This document shows, one piece after another, positions 6,256 to 13,602 of a DNA stretch of 17,074 nucleotides. Position 1 is the first letter of the stretch; each line of letters begins with the position of its first letter. The DNA lies in NCBI RefSeq assembly GCF_023653455.1, contig NZ_JAKEDR010000061.1, forward strand, positions 1-17,074, written 5' to 3'. This DNA comes from Paraclostridium ghonii. GTDB taxonomy: Bacteria > Bacillota > Clostridia > Peptostreptococcales > Peptostreptococcaceae. The notes under the pieces were generated by a model. It was not told the origin of the DNA, made no database searches, and worked only from the letters and a program-made list of their open reading frames with translations. Made by a program: the position numbers and the translations under genes.

Positions 6256-7962
6256 TTAATATATTTCCATAAATTTAAAGTTATCTACGTCAAATAAACC
6301 CTTATCAGTAATTTTTATATGTGGAATTACTGGAAGTGCTAAAAATGCTAATGTCATAAATGGTTCAATATCTTTGCTGACATTTAACTTTTCATATGCT
6401 ATAGATAACATATTTTCTAATTTTCCACTTACATAAGTTATATCTTTATCACTCATTAAACCTGCTATAGGTAAGCTTAAACTATCCAAAATTTCATTAT
6501 TTGACGAAATAGCTAAACCTCCTCCGATTCTTTTTATTTCATCAACAGCATTTATAATATCTTCATCATTGTCTCCAACAACAATTATATTGTGAGAATC
6601 ATGCGCTACTGTAGAAGCTATTGCTCCATTTTTTAATTTGAAATTTTCTACAAGCCCAAGTCCTATGCTTTTTTTAGCAGTATGTCTTTCAATTACAACA
6701 AGTTTTAATATATCAACATCTTTATTAAATTTAAATTCATTATTTTCAATATCTACTTTTCTCGTTAATTTTTCTGTTACTAGATTATGAGGAAGTAATC
6801 CTATAACATTTGCTGCATCTTTTTCTAAATTTATTATTAAATCTTCTTTTGTAAGCTTATCTATATTTACAGTGTTTGTTACATCTGAACTCTCTAATTC
6901 ATTTATTTCAAACAATGCTTTTTTATCTTTTCCAACTAATTTTCCATCTTTATAAACTTCTAATACATTAAAGTCTTCCAAATTATCTAAAACAACTATA
7001 TCTGCTATATACCCTGGTGCTATTGCACCTATGTTTTGTAAATTATAACAGTTAGCAACGTTTATAGTAGCCATTTTAATTGCAATAATAGGATCTATAT
7101 TATTTTTAATAGCTAATCTTATATTATTATCTATATGGCCGTTTTTAAGTATATCTTGTGGGTGTTTATCATCAGTACAGAATAAGCATCTTTGATAATT
7201 ATTGCTATTAACTCCTTTAATTAATGTCTCTAAGTTTCTAGCTGCTGACCCTTCTCTAATCATTACATACATGCCTAGACTTATTTTCTCAATCATTTCC
7301 TCAACTGTAGAACATTCATGATCTGTACTTATTCCACTTAATATATACCCATTTAATCCTTCACTTCTTATGTTAGGAATATGCCCATCTATATATTTAT
7401 TATATTTTTTTGCTAACTCCAATTTATCCATGACTATTTTATCTTTATTTATAACACCTGGATAGTTCATCATTTCACCAAGTCCAAGTATTCTATCATG
7501 ATTTATATACTTTTCTAAATCTGTAGCTTCTAATTTTGCTCCTGAATTTTCAAAATCAGTTGCTGGTACACAAGATGGTAACATAGAATAAACACATAAA
7601 GGTAAATCTTCAGTTGATTTTAATATATATTCTATACCTTCTAGCCCACAAACATTTGCTATCTCATGAGGATCAGTTATTATAGTAGTTGTACCCATAG
7701 GTACTATAGCTTTTGCAAATTCCCCTGGTGAAACCATAGAAGATTCTATATGAACATGAGGATCTATAAATCCTGGAGTTATATATTTGCCGCTTAAATC
7801 TATGTTATTTATTCCTTCGTAGTCTCCTATTCCAACTATTATACCTTTTTCTATCGCAACATCCGCTTTTATTATTTCATGAGAAAACACATTAACTATA
7901 TTGGCATTTTTTAAAACCAATTCAGCTTTTTTATTTTTTATACTGTAGTCTATTAGTTCCAT
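6256..7962 (-). CDS. ade: Adenine deaminase (AdeC type)
   Basis: The enzyme hydrolyses adenine to hypoxanthine and ammonia in purine salvage and is cytoplasmic. At 568 aa it has the usual length. It belongs to the amidohydrolase superfamily: GFIDPHVHIESS gives the metal-binding H69-x-H71 pair, and TDPHEIANVCG at about 96-106, DGHIPN and CTDDKHP are characteristic of AdeC. The C-terminal third (VAHDSHNIIVVG, RIGGGLAI) is the second AdeC domain and looks complete. The ATG follows a GGGGGG-type ribosome binding site with a 6-nt gap. A bidirectional terminator lies 3' of it. The 125-bp upstream gap shows no purine riboswitch core and no clear terminator, so it may be transcribed together with the genes at 8088-9180. 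Confidence 0.96.
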   Translation of the reverse strand: MELIDYSIKNKKAELVLKNANIVNVFSHEIIKADVAIEKGIIVGIGDYEGINNIDLSGKYITPGFIDPHVHIESSMVSPGEFAKAIVPMGTTTIITDPHEIANVCGLEGIEYILKSTEDLPLCVYSMLPSCVPATDFENSGAKLEATDLEKYINHDRILGLGEMMNYPGVINKDKIVMDKLELAKKYNKYIDGHIPNIRSEGLNGYILSGISTDHECSTVEEMIEKISLGMYVMIREGSAARNLETLIKGVNSNNYQRCLFCTDDKHPQDILKNGHIDNNIRLAIKNNIDPIIAIKMATINVANCYNLQNIGAIAPGYIADIVVLDNLEDFNVLEVYKDGKLVGKDKKALFEINELESSDVTNTVNIDKLTKEDLIINLEKDAANVIGLLPHNLVTEKLTRKVDIENNEFKFNKDVDILKLVVIERHTAKKSIGLGLVENFKLKNGAIASTVAHDSHNIIVVGDNDEDIINAVDEIKRIGGGLAISSNNEILDSLSLPIAGLMSDKDITYVSGKLENMLSIAYEKLNVSKDIEPFMTLAFLALPVIPHIKITDKGLFDVDNFKFMEIY

Positions 7963-8087
7963 CTATGTCCCCCCTATACTTAAGTATGTTTGATTTATTG
8001 TATTAAAAATATTTTAAAATTTATACTTTTAAATAAATTATTCTAATAATACACTTTTTATTCTTAATTGTCTACATATAAAAATTC

Positions 8088-8636
8088 CTAATTAATTACT
8101 CTTTCTATATCTCTACTTACATTGCTTGGTAAATATTGCTTTAAATTTCTTTTTAGCAACATCTTATTTTTAATCCCATTTTCTCTAAAGTATTCTTCTA
8201 TTAAAGGAGTTCTACCTTTTGGATCTTCCATTACACTATATGCCACAAACCAATCTTCTAGGGTAGCCATATTTACAGTTACTCCATCTAAATTAACTTT
8301 ATTAATAGCACTCTTATCTAAAATAAACTCATAGATTTTCTTATCTCCTACATCTATTTTAAATCCACCTAAAAACTCTACCATAGTTCCTTCAACAATA
8401 TATCCAAAGAATTCTTCGGTTTTAAATGGCTCCTTTGATGGCAAATCTATTTTTTGTCCCATAGTATCCATAAATTTTTTCACTTTTTCTACATCATTTG
8501 GATCTATTAATATATCTATATCCTTTGGTTTTTCTATTAATCCATAGTGATTTAATAAAACTGATCCTCCTATTGCCCAAGTGCAATTTAACCTATTTAG
8601 TCCAATAGATATTTTTTTTATTAATTCAATATTCAT
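8088..8636 (-). CDS. Nucleotidyltransferase-fold protein, function unknown
   Basis: This 182-aa soluble protein starts at the ATG at 8636, which follows TAGGAGG. A longer GTG start at 8684 overlaps the preceding gene and has no ribosome binding site. Residues 20-45 hold a polymerase-beta-type nucleotidyltransferase signature: AIGGS (21-25), then DID (39-41) and a third Asp at 45. This resembles minimal nucleotidyltransferases and the AbiEii/aminoglycoside adenylyltransferase group, but the substrate cannot be told. No antitoxin-like partner is adjacent. It begins 25 bp after the FmdE-family gene, so the two are probably co-transcribed. Confidence 0.8.
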   Translation of the reverse strand: MNIELIKKISIGLNRLNCTWAIGGSVLLNHYGLIEKPKDIDILIDPNDVEKVKKFMDTMGQKIDLPSKEPFKTEEFFGYIVEGTMVEFLGGFKIDVGDKKIYEFILDKSAINKVNLDGVTVNMATLEDWFVAYSVMEDPKGRTPLIEEYFRENGIKNKMLLKRNLKQYLPSNVSRDIERVIN

Positions 8637-8661
8637 GCTTCCTCCTAATATGCTTAATTTT

Positions 8662-9180
8662 CTAAAAAAATCTTTTATAATCACTATAACAATCTATGCA
8701 AACTTTCTTGCCTTCTTGAAGACGCGTAAATTGTTCAGATGTTTTTTCTCCACATACTTCACAAATTTCTGATAGAAAAATTCTTGCTTTTTCTGGAATT
8801 TCTATATTAGTTTCCATAAATTCAAATAAATCCATAGGGTTTGAGTTTAGTAAATATTCTTTATACTCATCTCTGTTTAAATTGGTTGGTTTTAATTTTA
8901 AAACCATTCTTACAGATTTTTTATTTTTTCTATTATAAAAATGATATACACTTTTTCCTCTAAGCCTTATTAATAAGTTACCTTTACCTATAGTACATCC
9001 TAGCATTGCTTGTATAGCATCTATTCCACAAGCATCATTTTCAGCTATACAAACTAGTTCTTCATCACTGGAAAAATCAACACCTAAATATTCTTGTACA
9101 GCTTTTGATGCAACATATCCAATTGCAAGTCCTGGACACTCATGTCCATGAAATTCAACTACTTCATCCCAAGTTTTCAT
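8662..9180 (-). CDS. FmdE-family protein with C-terminal zinc ribbon
   Basis: This 172-aa cytoplasmic protein is named for formylmethanofuran dehydrogenase subunit E. In bacteria such proteins occur apart from methanogenesis, often near molybdenum genes, and their role is unclear. The N-terminal domain has the HGHECPG motif (H11, H13, C15), a CGIDA segment with C51, and C62 before GKGNL; these probably bind a metal. The C-terminal ribbon has C140-x2-C143 and C161-x2-C164. The ATG follows GGAGG. It is the first gene of a likely pair with the nucleotidyltransferase-fold gene. No methanogenesis gene and no molybdopterin gene is in the window. Confidence 0.9.
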   Translation of the reverse strand: MKTWDEVVEFHGHECPGLAIGYVASKAVQEYLGVDFSSDEELVCIAENDACGIDAIQAMLGCTIGKGNLLIRLRGKSVYHFYNRKNKKSVRMVLKLKPTNLNRDEYKEYLLNSNPMDLFEFMETNIEIPEKARIFLSEICEVCGEKTSEQFTRLQEGKKVCIDCYSDYKRFF

Positions 9181-9263
9181 AAAATTCCCTCCAAAATAAA
9201 TTTAAATTCTCTTATTATTTCCAACTTAATTGTAGTACAATTTTTTTATATACTCAATATATC

Positions 9264-10919
9264 TTAAATTTGATTATTTTTTAAATCTTTTATAGATTTT
9301 AACAACATATCATACTCTTTTTCATACTCCAATTTTTTATCAGAATTAGATTCTATACATATCATGGAAATTATATGTGTTAATTTATGCTCTAAGACTA
9401 AAACTTTTTCATGCTCTATTTGTTCTTGTTTATCTACTTTTTTTATATTTATTGATTCTTCATATTGTCTTAAATTCCCGTTAAACTCTTTTATATGATT
9501 ATCTTTAATTTCAAGTATATAATCACAAGTGTTATTAATAAAAGATCTATCATGCGATACTATAATCATTGTCTTTTCTGTACTAATCAAAGATGACTCT
9601 AGTGCTTGCATTGATAAAATATCTAAATAATTTGTAGGTTCATCTAAAATTAATAAGTTATTGTCTTCTAAAATTATTTTGCATAAAGCTACTTTTACTT
9701 TTTCTCCTCCACTCAATACTCTAACATTTTTATAAACATCATCACCTTTAAATCCAAATAAATTTAAATTAATTCTTATAAAGGTTTCATTAAATGATGA
9801 TGATTCTTTTATATTATCTAATATACTTTTATCTTGATTTAAATTTTCTTGATTTTGAGCAAAGTATCCTATTTTAACTTTTGGGTGTATTTTCATAGAA
9901 TCATTATTATTTTTTAAAATCTCTTTTAACAATCTACTTTTCCCAGATCCATTTTTACCAATTAAAGCAATTTTTTTATTTCTTTTTACCTTAAAAGAAG
10001 TGTCTTTTAGTAAATTTTTATTTTTTAAGTTAAGATTTAAATCTTTTACTTCTATTAAATTTTTACTAACTATTTCCATTCCATCTTGTATGTAGATTTT
10101 TATTGGTTTTATAGTTTTAGGTTTTTCTTTTACTTCTAACTTGTCAATTCTACTTTGAATGGCTTTTATATTTCCATCTAAATTCTGTTTTCCTCTTTGA
10201 TCTCCCATTTTATGGAGTCTAGCCTCTGAGTTTCCCATTCTTTTTGGACATTTTTTTATATTATTTTTTAATTCAACCTTTTGGACCTTAATATTTTCTA
10301 GCCTATTTTTTTCAGTTTGATATTTCTCATATTCAAATTCTTTTCTTTTTATTTCTTTTGCTTTAAGATTCTCATAAGTTGTATAGTTTCCATGATATAT
10401 TTTTAAGATTCCTTCATCAATTTCAATGATAATATTACATAAAGAATTCAAAAAGGTTCTATCATGAGAAACTAATAATAGTGCACCATTGTGATTCTTT
10501 AACATTTTTTCTAAAGATTTTATGCTTTCTTGGTCTAAATTTGATGTTGGTTCATCTGCTATTATAAGCTTCTTTTTTTCTCTTAAAGCGTTTGTAATCT
10601 TTATCTTTACTTTTTCTCCACCAGATAAATAATCTTCAAACTTATCTGGTGCATTTAATAAGCTTTTTATTTTGCTATCAACACACAAATCTTTAGGATC
10701 TTCACTTTGACTTATATATGAATAGCTATTTGTTAAATATATATTTCCTTCGTCTATATCTACTTCACCTACTAAAGCCTTTATAAAAGTAGTTTTCCCA
10801 GCTCCATTAACTCCTACTAATCCAATTTTGTCTCCTTCTATTATTTCAAACTTATCAATATCTAGTATTAATCTATCTAAATAATATTTTTTCAATTTAT
10901 CTATACTTACTAACAACAA
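9264..10919 (-). CDS. ABC-F ATPase, antibiotic-resistance (ribosome protection) type
   Basis: This 551-aa soluble ATPase has two ABC domains and no membrane part. Domain 1 has Walker A GVNGAGKT (36-43), signature LSGGE (98-102), Walker B with D122-E123 and SHDR (151-154). Domain 2 has Walker A GKNGSGKS (321-328), LSGGE (402-406), D426-E427 and SHDR (455-458). The charged interdomain linker (about 185-285), with KRMGNSEARLHKMG, resembles Vga/Lsa/Msr and clostridial CplR-like proteins. Those bind the ribosome exit site and displace lincosamides, pleuromutilins, streptogramin A or macrolides. The C-terminal extension after about 490 is long. The start is TTG at 10919, 5 nt after GGAGGG; a second TTG follows directly. 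The leader upstream looks like an attenuator. The actual drug spectrum is unknown. Confidence 0.9.
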   Translation of the reverse strand: MLLVSIDKLKKYYLDRLILDIDKFEIIEGDKIGLVGVNGAGKTTFIKALVGEVDIDEGNIYLTNSYSYISQSEDPKDLCVDSKIKSLLNAPDKFEDYLSGGEKVKIKITNALREKKKLIIADEPTSNLDQESIKSLEKMLKNHNGALLLVSHDRTFLNSLCNIIIEIDEGILKIYHGNYTTYENLKAKEIKRKEFEYEKYQTEKNRLENIKVQKVELKNNIKKCPKRMGNSEARLHKMGDQRGKQNLDGNIKAIQSRIDKLEVKEKPKTIKPIKIYIQDGMEIVSKNLIEVKDLNLNLKNKNLLKDTSFKVKRNKKIALIGKNGSGKSRLLKEILKNNNDSMKIHPKVKIGYFAQNQENLNQDKSILDNIKESSSFNETFIRINLNLFGFKGDDVYKNVRVLSGGEKVKVALCKIILEDNNLLILDEPTNYLDILSMQALESSLISTEKTMIIVSHDRSFINNTCDYILEIKDNHIKEFNGNLRQYEESINIKKVDKQEQIEHEKVLVLEHKLTHIISMICIESNSDKKLEYEKEYDMLLKSIKDLKNNQI

Positions 10920-10924
10920 AAAAT

Positions 10925-11010
10925 CCCTCCTTATTTACACTTAAATATAAGGAGAGATTATTATTTATGGGTACAAAAATAAAAGTAGATAATATAATTT
11001 ACTCTCCTTA
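10925..11010 (-). promoter_or_regulatory. Candidate ribosome-stalling attenuator of the ABC-F gene
   Basis: On the minus strand three arms compete. Arm 1 TAAGGAGAG (11010-11002) is perfectly complementary to arm 2 CTCTCCTTA (10956-10948). Arm 2 also pairs with arm 3 TAAGGAGGG (10933-10925), which is the ribosome binding site of the ABC-F gene, with one G-U pair. The 2:3 hairpin extends with TTTA/TAAA to a 4-nt loop and would hide that site. A ribosome stalled near the end of the leader ORF, whose stop is 4 nt from arm 2, would mask arm 2 and free the site. There is no T-run, so control would be translational. Confidence 0.65.
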
Positions 11011-11023
11011 ATTTAAGCATCAT
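10961..11023 (-). CDS. Putative 20-aa leader peptide of the ABC-F gene
   Basis: Tandem ATG codons at 11023 and 11020 open a frame of 20 codons (MMLKLRRVNY followed by IIYFYFCTHK), ending TAA at 10963-10961. It spans arm 1 and stops just before arm 2 of the attenuator. Short leader ORFs are the norm before inducible ABC-F and erm genes. Against it, no good ribosome binding site precedes the ATGs; AAGGAGAG (arm 1) lies inside the frame and would better serve a non-standard ATT start 8 nt later in the same frame. Confidence 0.45.
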   Translation of the reverse strand: MMLKLRRVNYIIYFYFCTHK

Positions 11024-11188
11024 AAATACAACTACAAAAGTAGCTTTTTAAAAATTTATAATACTTTAAATTTGAAAAATAAATTATAGCTTCATTTTCT
11101 TTTATTCCGTTCCCTTTCTTTTATATTTTTAATGAAAGTTTACCATACTTATTATATATTATCAATTATAATTTTATTTATAATAAAA
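11024..11188. other. AT-rich gap upstream of the ABC-F leader
   Basis: This gap must hold the promoter for the ABC-F transcript. Candidate minus-strand -10 boxes are TATAAT near 11088-11083 and TATAAA near 11060-11055, but neither has a convincing -35. No gene was seen. Confidence 0.4.
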
Positions 11189-11220
11189 TTAACCCTACGT
11201 CATTTTTGATGTAGGGTTAA
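11189..11220 (-). terminator. Intrinsic terminator of the permease operon
   Basis: Arms TTAACCCTAC (11189-11198) and GTAGGGTTAA (11211-11220) form a GC-containing 10-bp stem, followed on the minus strand by AATTTTATT. It lies 12 bp after the permease stop codon. Confidence 0.85.
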
Positions 11221-11232
11221 TATATAAAAAAA

Positions 11233-12561
11233 TTAATCTCTTATAATTGCTTTATCTCCATTTGCTTTTTTAGAATATACTTTAGTCATATAAAAATATA
11301 TTGGTACTACTACTATCATACCTCCAAGACCCCAAACTATTTTCATAGGTGAGTCAATTGCAGCTTTTACTAATAGTATTAAACTTACTATGACTGCAAA
11401 TATTGGAACAACTGCTCCTCCTGGTATCTTAAAGTTTATTTCTTTACCTGAATATTTTTTTCTAAATATTAAAACAGCTAAACAAGTAGGTATATACTGA
11501 ATAAATCTAGATACAACACTAATTTGAGATAATGTTGTAAATGATCCTGACCAAGCTATTATTAAAGTTCCTATAACAGATACTATAATTGCTATATATG
11601 GAGCTTCATTTTTATTAGTTTTTCCCATAGATTTAGGCATTAACCCTTGTTCTACTAAAGCTTTAGCTGATCTTGGTGTAAATATAGATGAAGCAATATT
11701 TATACCCCCAACAGATATTATAGTTCCAATTGTTATTATATAACCACCTACAGGTCCCATAATTTTAGTTGCAGCATCAGCAACTGGATTAGCTGCTCCT
11801 CTTAACCCTTCTCCTAAAACACCTATACTTATAGCTAATACAAGTACATATACAACAGATACAACAAACATTACCATAACTAATGCCTTTGGTACATTTT
11901 TCTTAGGATCTTCCATTTCTTTTGCTGCAACAGCTAAAGATTCAAATCCTGTAAATGCATAGAATAATAATATACTTACAGCTACGAATGCTGATGAAGT
12001 CGTTTGCCCTTCAGGTATTATTAAAAATGGTTTAAAGTTTGATCCTTTTATAAAGAATATACCTACAGCTATAAATAATATCAATGGAACTAATTTTCCT
12101 ACAGTCATTATGTTATTTAATTTTCTAGATTGTTTCATTCCCATTAAGTTTATAGATCCAAGCCCTATTACTAAAACTCCAATTATTATATTTTTAGTTA
12201 ATGGATCTGCTGCTTTAGGCCATACAGAAGATAATGTAACTGCAAAGAAGTTTGCCATAGTAGCCCATGCAATCATACTTACTATCCATTTCATAAACCC
12301 AACTTCAAATCCAATAAATTCACCAAATGCTTCTTTAGCATAAAGATATGGTCCTCCATCTTCATCAAACCAGCTTCCTGCCTCAGCAAAACATAAAGCA
12401 ATAGATACTGCTAAAACCATACAAAATCCTAAAATTAATATACTTGCTGGACCTATATTTGAGTAAGCTTCACCTGGAAGACCAAATATACCAGAACCTA
12501 TAATTGCATTAATACCTAATAATACAATACTCCAAAACCCTAACTTAATTCCTTTTTCCAC
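11233..12561 (-). CDS. APC-family amino acid permease
   Basis: This 442-aa integral inner-membrane transporter has about 12 hydrophobic helices. The APC hallmark GSGIFGLPG lies in the first helix (about 22-30). Helix 6 has FYAFTGFESLAVAAKEMEDP, and the end is short and basic. The family moves amino acids, polyamines or their derivatives by proton symport or exchange. The start is GTG, with GGGAGG 7 nt upstream. It begins 39 bp after the stop of the C26 hydrolase gene and shares the sigma-54 promoter upstream of that gene. The likely substrate is a gamma-glutamyl compound or the amine that the hydrolase releases; this is inferred from the pairing. Confidence 0.93.
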   Translation of the reverse strand: MEKGIKLGFWSIVLLGINAIIGSGIFGLPGEAYSNIGPASILILGFCMVLAVSIALCFAEAGSWFDEDGGPYLYAKEAFGEFIGFEVGFMKWIVSMIAWATMANFFAVTLSSVWPKAADPLTKNIIIGVLVIGLGSINLMGMKQSRKLNNIMTVGKLVPLILFIAVGIFFIKGSNFKPFLIIPEGQTTSSAFVAVSILLFYAFTGFESLAVAAKEMEDPKKNVPKALVMVMFVVSVVYVLVLAISIGVLGEGLRGAANPVADAATKIMGPVGGYIITIGTIISVGGINIASSIFTPRSAKALVEQGLMPKSMGKTNKNEAPYIAIIVSVIGTLIIAWSGSFTTLSQISVVSRFIQYIPTCLAVLIFRKKYSGKEINFKIPGGAVVPIFAVIVSLILLVKAAIDSPMKIVWGLGGMIVVVPIYFYMTKVYSKKANGDKAIIRD

Positions 12562-12600
12562 TTTAATTCCTCCCAGCGCATATTTATATTATGTTAAAAT

Positions 12601-13344
12601 TTACTTTTGCTTAGATGCTTCTTTAACTAACGCCATGAATATCTTTTGCATTTTTGAACAATCTTTAGTCATCATTTCTGGATGCCACTGAACTCCTATA
12701 ACAAAGTCTTCGCCTTCTTTTTCTATAGCCTCAACTAAACCATCTTTTGCAGTTGCAGATACAACATATCCAGGAGCTACATTTTTTACACCTAGGTGAT
12801 GGAAGCTGTTTACTAAAACTTCTTTCTCTCCTAATATTTCATATAATTTTGTACCTTCTTTAATTTGAGCTGTGTGAGTAGCTACATTTGATAAATGCTC
12901 TTGATTATGCTTTATATAAGCCCCTTCAATTAAACATAAATCTTGATATAAGTCTCCACCTTCACATACATTTAATATTTGTTCTCCTCTACATATCCCT
13001 AAAACTGGCTTTTTCATTTCTAATGCAAATTTTAATAATTTCATATCAAAAGTATCTCTCTTTGGCATTATTCCACCTAGTTTAATATGAGGTTCTTCAT
13101 TCCAAATTAAAGGATTTACATCTTGTCCCCCTGATAATATTAATGCATCTATGTTAGATACTTGCTCTTTTATTAACTCATCATCATAAACCATTGGTAT
13201 TATATATGGTGTAGCTTTACACCTAGCTACCGATTGAATGTAATCGTTATTAACGTAAGCTCTCTCGTATCCCGGAAACATACCTCCTTCATCAATTAAT
13301 AAATTCCCTGATATTCCTACTACTGGATATTTGTTGTTTTTCAT
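12601..13344 (-). CDS. Gamma-glutamyl hydrolase, peptidase C26 / PuuD-like class I glutamine amidotransferase fold
   Basis: This 247-aa cytoplasmic enzyme is complete. The nucleophile elbow GICRGEQ places C118, and the catalytic His-Glu pair is H221-P-E223 in GVQWHPEMM. ALILSGGQDVNP at about 67-78 is typical of the PuuD group. PuuD itself hydrolyses gamma-glutamyl-GABA in putrescine breakdown, but no other Puu genes are here, so the substrate is best given as a gamma-glutamyl amide. No amidotransferase synthase domain is attached. It is first in an operon with the APC permease. The start follows a GGGAGTG site, and a sigma-54 promoter about 48 nt upstream should make it dependent on the neighbouring activator. 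Confidence 0.92.
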   Translation of the reverse strand: MKNNKYPVVGISGNLLIDEGGMFPGYERAYVNNDYIQSVARCKATPYIIPMVYDDELIKEQVSNIDALILSGGQDVNPLIWNEEPHIKLGGIMPKRDTFDMKLLKFALEMKKPVLGICRGEQILNVCEGGDLYQDLCLIEGAYIKHNQEHLSNVATHTAQIKEGTKLYEILGEKEVLVNSFHHLGVKNVAPGYVVSATAKDGLVEAIEKEGEDFVIGVQWHPEMMTKDCSKMQKIFMALVKEASKQK

Positions 13345-13377
13345 TTGTAATTCACTCCCATACTTAAATACTTATAC

Positions 13378-13414
13378 TAAAAAATGCTACTGCTTTTTAA
13401 AAAGCAAGTAGCAT
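13378..13414 (-). terminator. Intrinsic terminator after the sigma-54 activator gene
   Basis: ATGCTACTGCTTTTT (13384-13398) pairs with 13399-13414 over 15 bp with one bulged base. Six T residues follow on the minus strand. It lies about 190 bp past the activator's stop and overlaps the sigma-54 promoter of the next operon. Confidence 0.8.
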
Positions 13415-13420
13415 GCCAAA
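13403..13420 (-). promoter_or_regulatory. Sigma-54 (-24/-12) promoter of the hydrolase-permease operon
   Basis: The minus strand reads TTTGGCATGCTACTTGCT, matching consensus TGGCAYG-N4-TTGCW with exactly 10 nt between GG (13417-13416) and GC (13405-13404). The predicted +1 is near 13392, 48 nt before the hydrolase ATG. The next gene upstream on the same strand encodes a sigma-54 enhancer-binding protein. Confidence 0.82.
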
Positions 13421-13554
13421 GTTTATTTTTATTCTTAAATTATAACCAATACAAAGAAATCGTTGTCAGTTTTTGTAGTATTTTTAACCATTTCATTATT
13501 TTTATTAATTAAATTTTATTTATTCCTTGTAAATTTTTAATTCTTAATATTTAT

Positions 13555-13572
13555 TAATTAACAGGTTAATTA
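13555..13572 (-). promoter_or_regulatory. Candidate upstream activator palindrome
   Basis: TAATTAAC-AG-GTTAATTA is a perfect 8-2-8 palindrome centred about 170 bp upstream of the predicted sigma-54 start. That is the usual range for an enhancer-binding protein site. The rest of 13421-13602 is AT-rich with no gene, and a palindrome of this composition could arise by chance. Confidence 0.4.
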
Positions 13573-13602
13573 GGCATTTTAATTTTCCTATTTTACTACC
13601 TA

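Noticed and set aside
7963..8087. Purine riboswitch upstream of adenine deaminase
   Set aside because: The gap is almost pure A/T and shows no conserved purine-aptamer core or paired loops.
8088..9180. Toxin-antitoxin pair formed by the nucleotidyltransferase-fold and FmdE-like genes
   Set aside because: The nucleotidyltransferase-like motif alone is weak support, and the partner is a recognisable FmdE-family metal protein rather than an antitoxin.
13421..13445. Sigma-70 promoter with TATAAT near 13442-13437 for the hydrolase operon
   Set aside because: The possible -35 (CTGACA) is 19 bp away and the transcript would meet the terminator hairpin; the sigma-54 element is the better match.
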